Shown here: in pieces, positions 59,288-64,000 of the stretch | How the letters are laid out: every line of letters begins with the position of its first letter | Numbering within the stretch: position 1 is the first letter of the stretch | Assembly (NCBI GenBank): GCA_964016875.1 | Contig: OZ024722.1 | Span: 13,894,576-13,958,575 of the forward strand | DNA from: Fallopia convolvulus | Taxonomy: Eukaryota; Streptophyta; Magnoliopsida; Caryophyllales; Polygonaceae | Reading direction: 5' to 3' | DNA length: 64,000 bases | Notes under the pieces: model-generated | What the model was told of the DNA's origin: nothing | Databases searched by the model: none | The model's input: the letters and a program-made list of their open reading frames with translations, nothing else | Position numbers and translations under genes: made by a program

Positions 59288-59475
59288 GTAGAATCCACAC
59301 AAAGGAGAGGCTCGCTAAGATGAACTTTATAAACGATGTCGCATGTGTGCTTTGTGAGGAGGGTACCGAAACCATTCATCATGTATGGTTTCAGTGCAGC
59401 TTCTCTATAAGGGTGATTTGCACCACGATGGGGTGGATTGGTGTCTGATGTCTCTCTATTTGGTGGTGTTTTCAT
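59288..59475 (+). pseudogene. LINE ORF2 tail with zf-RVT domain
   Basis: The frame reads TKERLAKMNFINDVACVLCE and then ETIHHVWFQCSFS. The C-x2-C-x-E...HH...C pattern is the reverse-transcriptase zinc-binding domain found at the end of plant L1-type ORF2. Only this tail remains. A stop follows near 59448. It is cut on the right by the Athila-like LTR. Confidence 0.8.
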
Positions 59476-59476
59476 A

Positions 59477-60877
59477 TGTGATTTCCTTTGTAAATATGTT
59501 TCTTTTTCCCCTTTTCTTGTGCGTTTTGTTCCTTTTTAGCTTAGTTCCCGTATTTCTATGAGATTCGGAGACTACACACATTTTATGTGTTTTGTAGGTA
59601 ATCTGGCATGAATCAAGAATCGATTTGAAGGAGGGTCGAGACATGGAGCAAAGGCCGAGCAAAGCGGGAAAGAGAGGAGCAAGCCATGAAGAAGAACAAG
59701 AGGAAAGCCAACAAGAAGAAGGTGGAACGAGGTTCGGACCGAGTTGCAACCACGTCGGGCCCGACTTTGAAATCTCCAACCTCGGACCGAGTTGCACAGT
59801 AACTCGGGCCCGAGGTCCTCCGTGTCGGTCCAAGTCGGTCACCGAACTACTTGGGCTCCAAGGCACGAAATGGTGAACTTCCACTTTTGCCCCTCATCTA
59901 ATAAAAGGCCCTCTTGTCTTCTACAAAAAGGGGGTTCTCTCACACAAAAAGGGGGTTCTCCACCACAAAAAAAGGGGGGGGGGGTTCCAAGGGAGCCAAG
60001 AGGATACTTGGAGAGCAAGGAGGAAGGAGAGGAGAAGGAGAAGAGAGAGAATCGGCCAAGGAGAGGAAGATTGATAGGTTTGGTTGATAGATTAGCTTTG
60101 CTTTGTTTTGATCTTGTGGATTTGGAAACCCTTGATTGGAATTTGTGGATTGCTTTTAATTTGAATGAAACTTTGCTTTGTTTTGAGATTGATGATGTTG
60201 ATTGCTTTCCCTTTTGATTTGTTTGCTTTCTTTGTTTGCCTTATGGAGTAGATCTCCTTGATCTTGGGTTATGGGGGAAAACCCTAGCTAGGTTTGGGCT
60301 AGAAACCCCAATTCCATAGCCTTGAGTGTTTGATCTAAGGAACCCACTCTACATAGAGCTACAACTCCTTGCGAAAGTCGGGAATCAAGGCTTGAGATTG
60401 GCAAAGTAGCGAAAGTGAACATGTGTCAATCTCAAGACCTTGCTTCGAAGGGGATTTCCCCAATGATCGATGTGTAGAAGTGGTTGGAACGAGGGCGAAA
60501 GCACTCGATCCTAGTCCGATCATCACTCATTGCTTGAATTGGGGTGGATAAGCCTTAATCTACTAGAGAAGGAACCCAAAAGCCCAAGATCTACTTTTAA
60601 TCCTTGAAGTTCGACAAACCCAGCTACCTCGGGCCCGACTTACCTTACGTCGGTCCCGACTTCCTCTTGTCGCCAACCTCGGGCCCGACGTGACCTCTGT
60701 GTCGGTCCCGACTGTTCTCTTTGTTTTCCTTTGTTTTAAGCTCTCTTTTCTAGCTTCCTAGTATCTAGGCACATCGATCGAGTAGACTTCCCGAGTGTTC
60801 GACACCCACCACGTACTACAACGGGGTCGGGTTATAAATTGTATCTCTAGACCCTCGCACACCGTGAGAGGCGATCA
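59477..60877 (+). repeat. 5' LTR of the Athila-like element
   Basis: The right end is fixed: GCGATCA at 60871-60877 is followed by AAAAGA and the primer site. The left end is a best guess at TGTGATTTCC, after the LINE coding tail stops. The LTR is about 1.4 kb, contains GTGTTCGACACCC near its end, and holds two clusters of TCGGGCCCGA-like words (59737-59840 and 60625-60715). Confidence 0.75.
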
Positions 60878-60884
60878 AAAAGAT

Positions 60885-60902
60885 TGGCGCCGTTGCCGGG
60901 GA
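60885..60902 (+). other. Primer binding site of the Athila-like element
   Basis: TGGCGCCGTTGCCGGGGA lies eight bases inside the LTR. This sequence is the common primer site of plant Athila and related Gypsy elements, usually assigned to tRNA-Asp. Confidence 0.9.
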
Positions 60903-61030
60903 AGTCTAAGTGAATTGAGTGCCAATTTGGTGAGTTTCTTGTGTTTTGGTAGTGATTTGGGTGAGGGAATAGCCCAAACCCTTTGTTTGTTTTTTATTTG
61001 TTTTGGTTTGTGTTTTTGTTTCATAGGTGT

Positions 61031-62560
61031 ATGCTAGCTCGTTCCTCCCGAGGAACACTTGAGCTTGAGTTTGTGAGTGATCCGGAAAGTATTCTCAAAG
61101 AAGCCCGAAGAAGGAAAAGGATGGAGAATCAAGCTCTCCATGTTGATGAGGAGTTGGCTCAACTTAGGGCCGAAATGGCTAGATTGCAACTTGAGAGGGA
61201 CAATCAAGAGGAGGTGGCAAGAAGAGAACGGGAGCAACGGATGAGAGCCGAGGCTCAACTCAACGCTCTACCCCGGAATGCACGCCAATACATGCATCCG
61301 GAGTTGAGGGTACCCGAGCCGGCTATTGTGCTTCCCGAGGTTGCCAAGAATTTTGAGATCAAGACGCAATTCATCTCCCTCATCAAGCGTGATCAATTCG
61401 AGGGCCGTCCACATGAGTGTCCCATAGAGCATGTACAACGATTTGTGGATATGTGTGAGACGATCTCCACTGACGAGGAGACATTGGAGTATGTGCTTCT
61501 AAAGGCGTTCAAATGGTCACTTGGGGGCAAGGCCACACATTGGCTCGAGAGCCAAGCTCCTAGGTCAATCACAACTTGGAAGACACTCTATGACGCTTTC
61601 TTGATGAAGTTCTTCCCGCCCTCAAAGACAACCGAGTTAAGAAGGAAGATTGCAAGCTTTCAACAAGGTCCGAATGAGCCCCTCTTCGAAGCATGGGACC
61701 GTTTCAAGGAGATGTTGCGCCAATATCCTACTCATGGCCAACAACCATATGTACTTCAAGACATCTTTCTCCAAGGCATCAATCCGGTAACGAAGGACAA
61801 GCTCAATCTCCACACCGATTGTGGGTTCATAGACTTGACACCGGATCAAGCTTGGGGGCTACTTGACAAGCTATCCGATTATGAGGCCATGTATGGGGTG
61901 AGTCAAGCTAGCAAGGAGGTGAAAGTTCAAGGTGAAGGTGCAAGGAGGTTATATGATCCAAAGGGAGAAGACATTGATAGGGATGTGAAGCTCCAATTCC
62001 TTGAAGGTGAAGTGAGCAAGCTTAAGAGGCAAGTCCACTACTACAAGCAAAATGCTAGAGCTTGTGAGGAGTGTGGATCCTTTGCACATGCTACACAAGT
62101 TTGTCCAAATGAGAGCCAAGTGCGCTTGGCCGAGCGAATTGAGGAGGCAAACTATGTTCGAGGAAATTTCGGTGGAAGAGGCAATTTCAACAATGGTGGC
62201 AATGGCCGGTGGAACAACGGTCAAGCTCAAGGCTACAACAACAACTTCAACCAAAACGAGCCAAGGGCGCCACCACCACCATATAGACCACCGGGATTCA
62301 ATGAGTTACAAACATTTGCTCAAGAGATGAGAGATGGGTTCAAGGAGATGAGGACCCAATTCAATGAGTTTGGTGCATGGAGGAGGCAAGTCGACAATCA
62401 ATTTGCTCAAATTGCGACTCAAGCCCCGAGAGAGAATGGGAGACTTCCGGGCCGACCCGAGGAGAATCCTCGAGCTCAAAACAATCAAAATGAAGTCCGG
62501 GCAATTGGATTGAGAAGTGGCCGAAACCTACCCGAGCCACACGTGCCTAAGAAGAATTAA
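61031..62560 (+). pseudogene. Athila-like gag
   Basis: The ATG at 61031 (MLARSSRGTLELEF) is preferred because it follows the leader. The same frame is open a little upstream but without resemblance. A coiled-coil segment (about residues 38-85) is followed by the Retrotrans_gag core, with ERGRPHECPI-like sequence, WSLGGKATHWLESQ, FLMKFFPPSKTTELRRKI and FQQGPNEPLFEAWDRFKEML. The zinc knuckle CEECGSFAHATQVC is intact. A Gly/Asn/Pro-rich region and a second predicted helix (DGFKEMRTQFNEFGAWRRQV) follow. It ends at TAA 62558-62560. Pol continues in the same frame, so that stop may be a mutation or a natural gag terminator. Gag would build the particle. Confidence 0.9.
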
Positions 62561-64000
62561 GAGAGTCGGACCAACTTACCCAGCAAGTCGGGTCTGACAT
62601 TCCTCGAAGTCGACCCAGCAAGAAGATCGACTCCTTCACCACGGACCGAGGTCGAGAGCAACTCGGGACCGACGTACACAGACCTCGATCCAACTCCTCT
62701 GTCCAGGACCGAGATTCACAACATCGGGCCCGATATGGTGCCCAAGTCGGTCCAACCAGGAAATGTTGCAAGTGAAGTAGGGAAGTCCAAGGAGGTTGAT
62801 CCAAGCAAGATTCAAGGTGCAACGATTCTTCCATATCCCTCAAAGAAGCCGAAAGATGTTGTTGAGAACAAGTTCAAGAGGTTTCTCAAACTCTTGCAAG
62901 GCTTGAACATCTCTATCCCGTTCACCGATGCATTGAGTGAGATGCCATCTTATGCCAAGTTTTTAAAGGTGATTTTGAGCAAGAAGAGGTCCATAGTTGA
63001 AATGCAAGATGAGGTCAAGACCTTGGAGTTACCACAAAAGCATTGAGATCCCGGTCGCTTTGCTATAACCATTGGTGTGGGGTCTCAAAACTTCCAAGCC
63101 TTGTGTCATCTTGGAGCAAGCACGAGCATCATTCCTTACACCATATGGAAATCCACATCCATGGGTCTCATAGCTCCGGTCAACATGAGGTTAACGATAG
63201 CGGATGGGTCGTCCATCGAGCCAATTGGTATCGTCGAGGATTATCCCGTTTGCATTGAAGGCCACTATGTCCCAATTGACTTTGTTGTGGTGGACATGAT
63301 AGAAGTGTCGGGTGAACCGATTATACTAGGGAGACCTTTCCTTGCTACGGTTGGGGCAATCATTGATGTAAAAAAGGGCCACTTGTCTCTTGACATTGGA
63401 GGAAGAGAGATTGAGTTTTTCTTTAGGCCAACTTCAAAAGGGACCGTACATAAGGAAGCTAAGATGATCCAAGTTCCTCTTGGATTGCAATGGGAAGCCG
63501 TTTCTAAGAAGTCAAGGCCAAGGGAGCTTAGGTTGAAAGCCACCCCACCACCTAGAGAAATTGAGATAGAGCGCCAAGGTCTAGCCCTCAATATGATTGA
63601 GCATGAACAATTGGAGGAAAGGATGTCTTATTTGGAGGTGTTCAAGGCCGAGAAAGAAGAAGTTCAAGCACCACCGGAACCATCTCAAGAACTCAAGGAG
63701 CTTCCAAAAGATTTGAGGTACGCATTTCTTGGTCCCAACTCTTCTTTACCCGTAATCATAAATGCCAACTTGAATGATGAGGAGGAGTCTAAGTTGTTAG
63801 AGGTTCTAAGAAAACATAGAGGAGCTTTAGGGTATTCACTAGAGGAACTAAAGGGAATCTCTCCCTCAATTTGCATGCATAGGATTTATATGGAGGATAA
63901 CCATAAACCCACTATTGAACCCCAAAGAAGATTAAATCCTAACATGAAAGAAGTGGTAAAGAGTGAAATACTTAGGATGTTGGATGCGGGAATTATCTTC
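62561..64000 (+). pseudogene. Athila-like pol: protease and start of RT, runs off the window
   Basis: The frame of gag stays open after the TAA, through a linker and a conserved block (VVENKFKRFLKLLQGLNISI, then PFTDALSEMPSYAKFLK), to a TGA at 63044-63046. It then stays open to base 64000. The protease region has FQALCHLGASTSIIPYTIW and GEPIILGRPFLATVGAII. The catalytic position before LGAS is His (codon 63107-63109), where Asp is required. The RT begins at the end (RLNPNMKEVVKSEIL, then RMLDAGIIF), typical of Athila. The rest of pol and the 3' LTR are outside the window. Confidence 0.9.

Overview
The window reads as nuclear DNA of a flowering plant, probably a eudicot. It is almost entirely nested transposable elements with tiny islands of host sequence. 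The evidence for a plant is a canonical MIR156 hairpin, plant-lineage Ty3/Gypsy elements (Tat-like with a second RNase H, Athila-like with a TTGGCGCC primer site), Ty1/Copia elements with initiator-Met primer sites, a Rep/helicase Helitron with an RPA gene, a MULE with a DUF1985/Ulp1 gene, and an RTE-clade LINE. No intact host protein gene was recognised. Nearly every transposon gene is broken.

Layout. 1-7985: Tat-like retrotransposon on the minus strand, cut by the window edge, with an antisense extra ORF, a 20-copy 43-bp tandem array, integrase, RT/RNase H, protease, gag and 5' LTR. It sits inside a Helitron (to 18973) that keeps part of an RPA1-like gene, an Athila-ORF1-like gene and a decayed Rep/Pif1 helicase gene, and ends in a hairpin plus CTAG. 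About 18974-31990: a large MULE with a DUF1985/Ulp1 gene (+) converging on a MuDR-type transposase gene (-). Its introns and flanks are saturated with the heptamer GTTGACA, and it has itself been hit by an Athila-like solo LTR (holding a Tat solo LTR) and by a Mutator-type MITE. 31990-35164: AT-rich sequence with degenerate repeats.

35165-41079: a hAT-type element with 8-bp target duplications, split by a Copia element (35182-40130) whose gag holds a solo LTR, and also holding a GC-rich hAT MITE. 41080-47308: a SINE, the 3' end of a SIRE-like Copia element, the MIR156 gene with its TATA box (minus strand), and a candidate host exon. 47309-51157: a second Copia element that splits that exon. 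51163-54522: a Tat-like 5' remnant joined to a third, badly decayed Copia element. 54523-58790: an RTE LINE (minus) with 9-bp target duplications. 58800-59476: a remnant of another LINE. 59477-64000: the 5' half of an Athila-like retrotransposon.

Two items stand out. One is the MULE at about 19-32 kb, whose gene set, lack of visible terminal inverted repeats and dense private motif resemble the VANDAL anti-silencing system of Arabidopsis. The other is the MIR156 locus embedded in the transposon mass.
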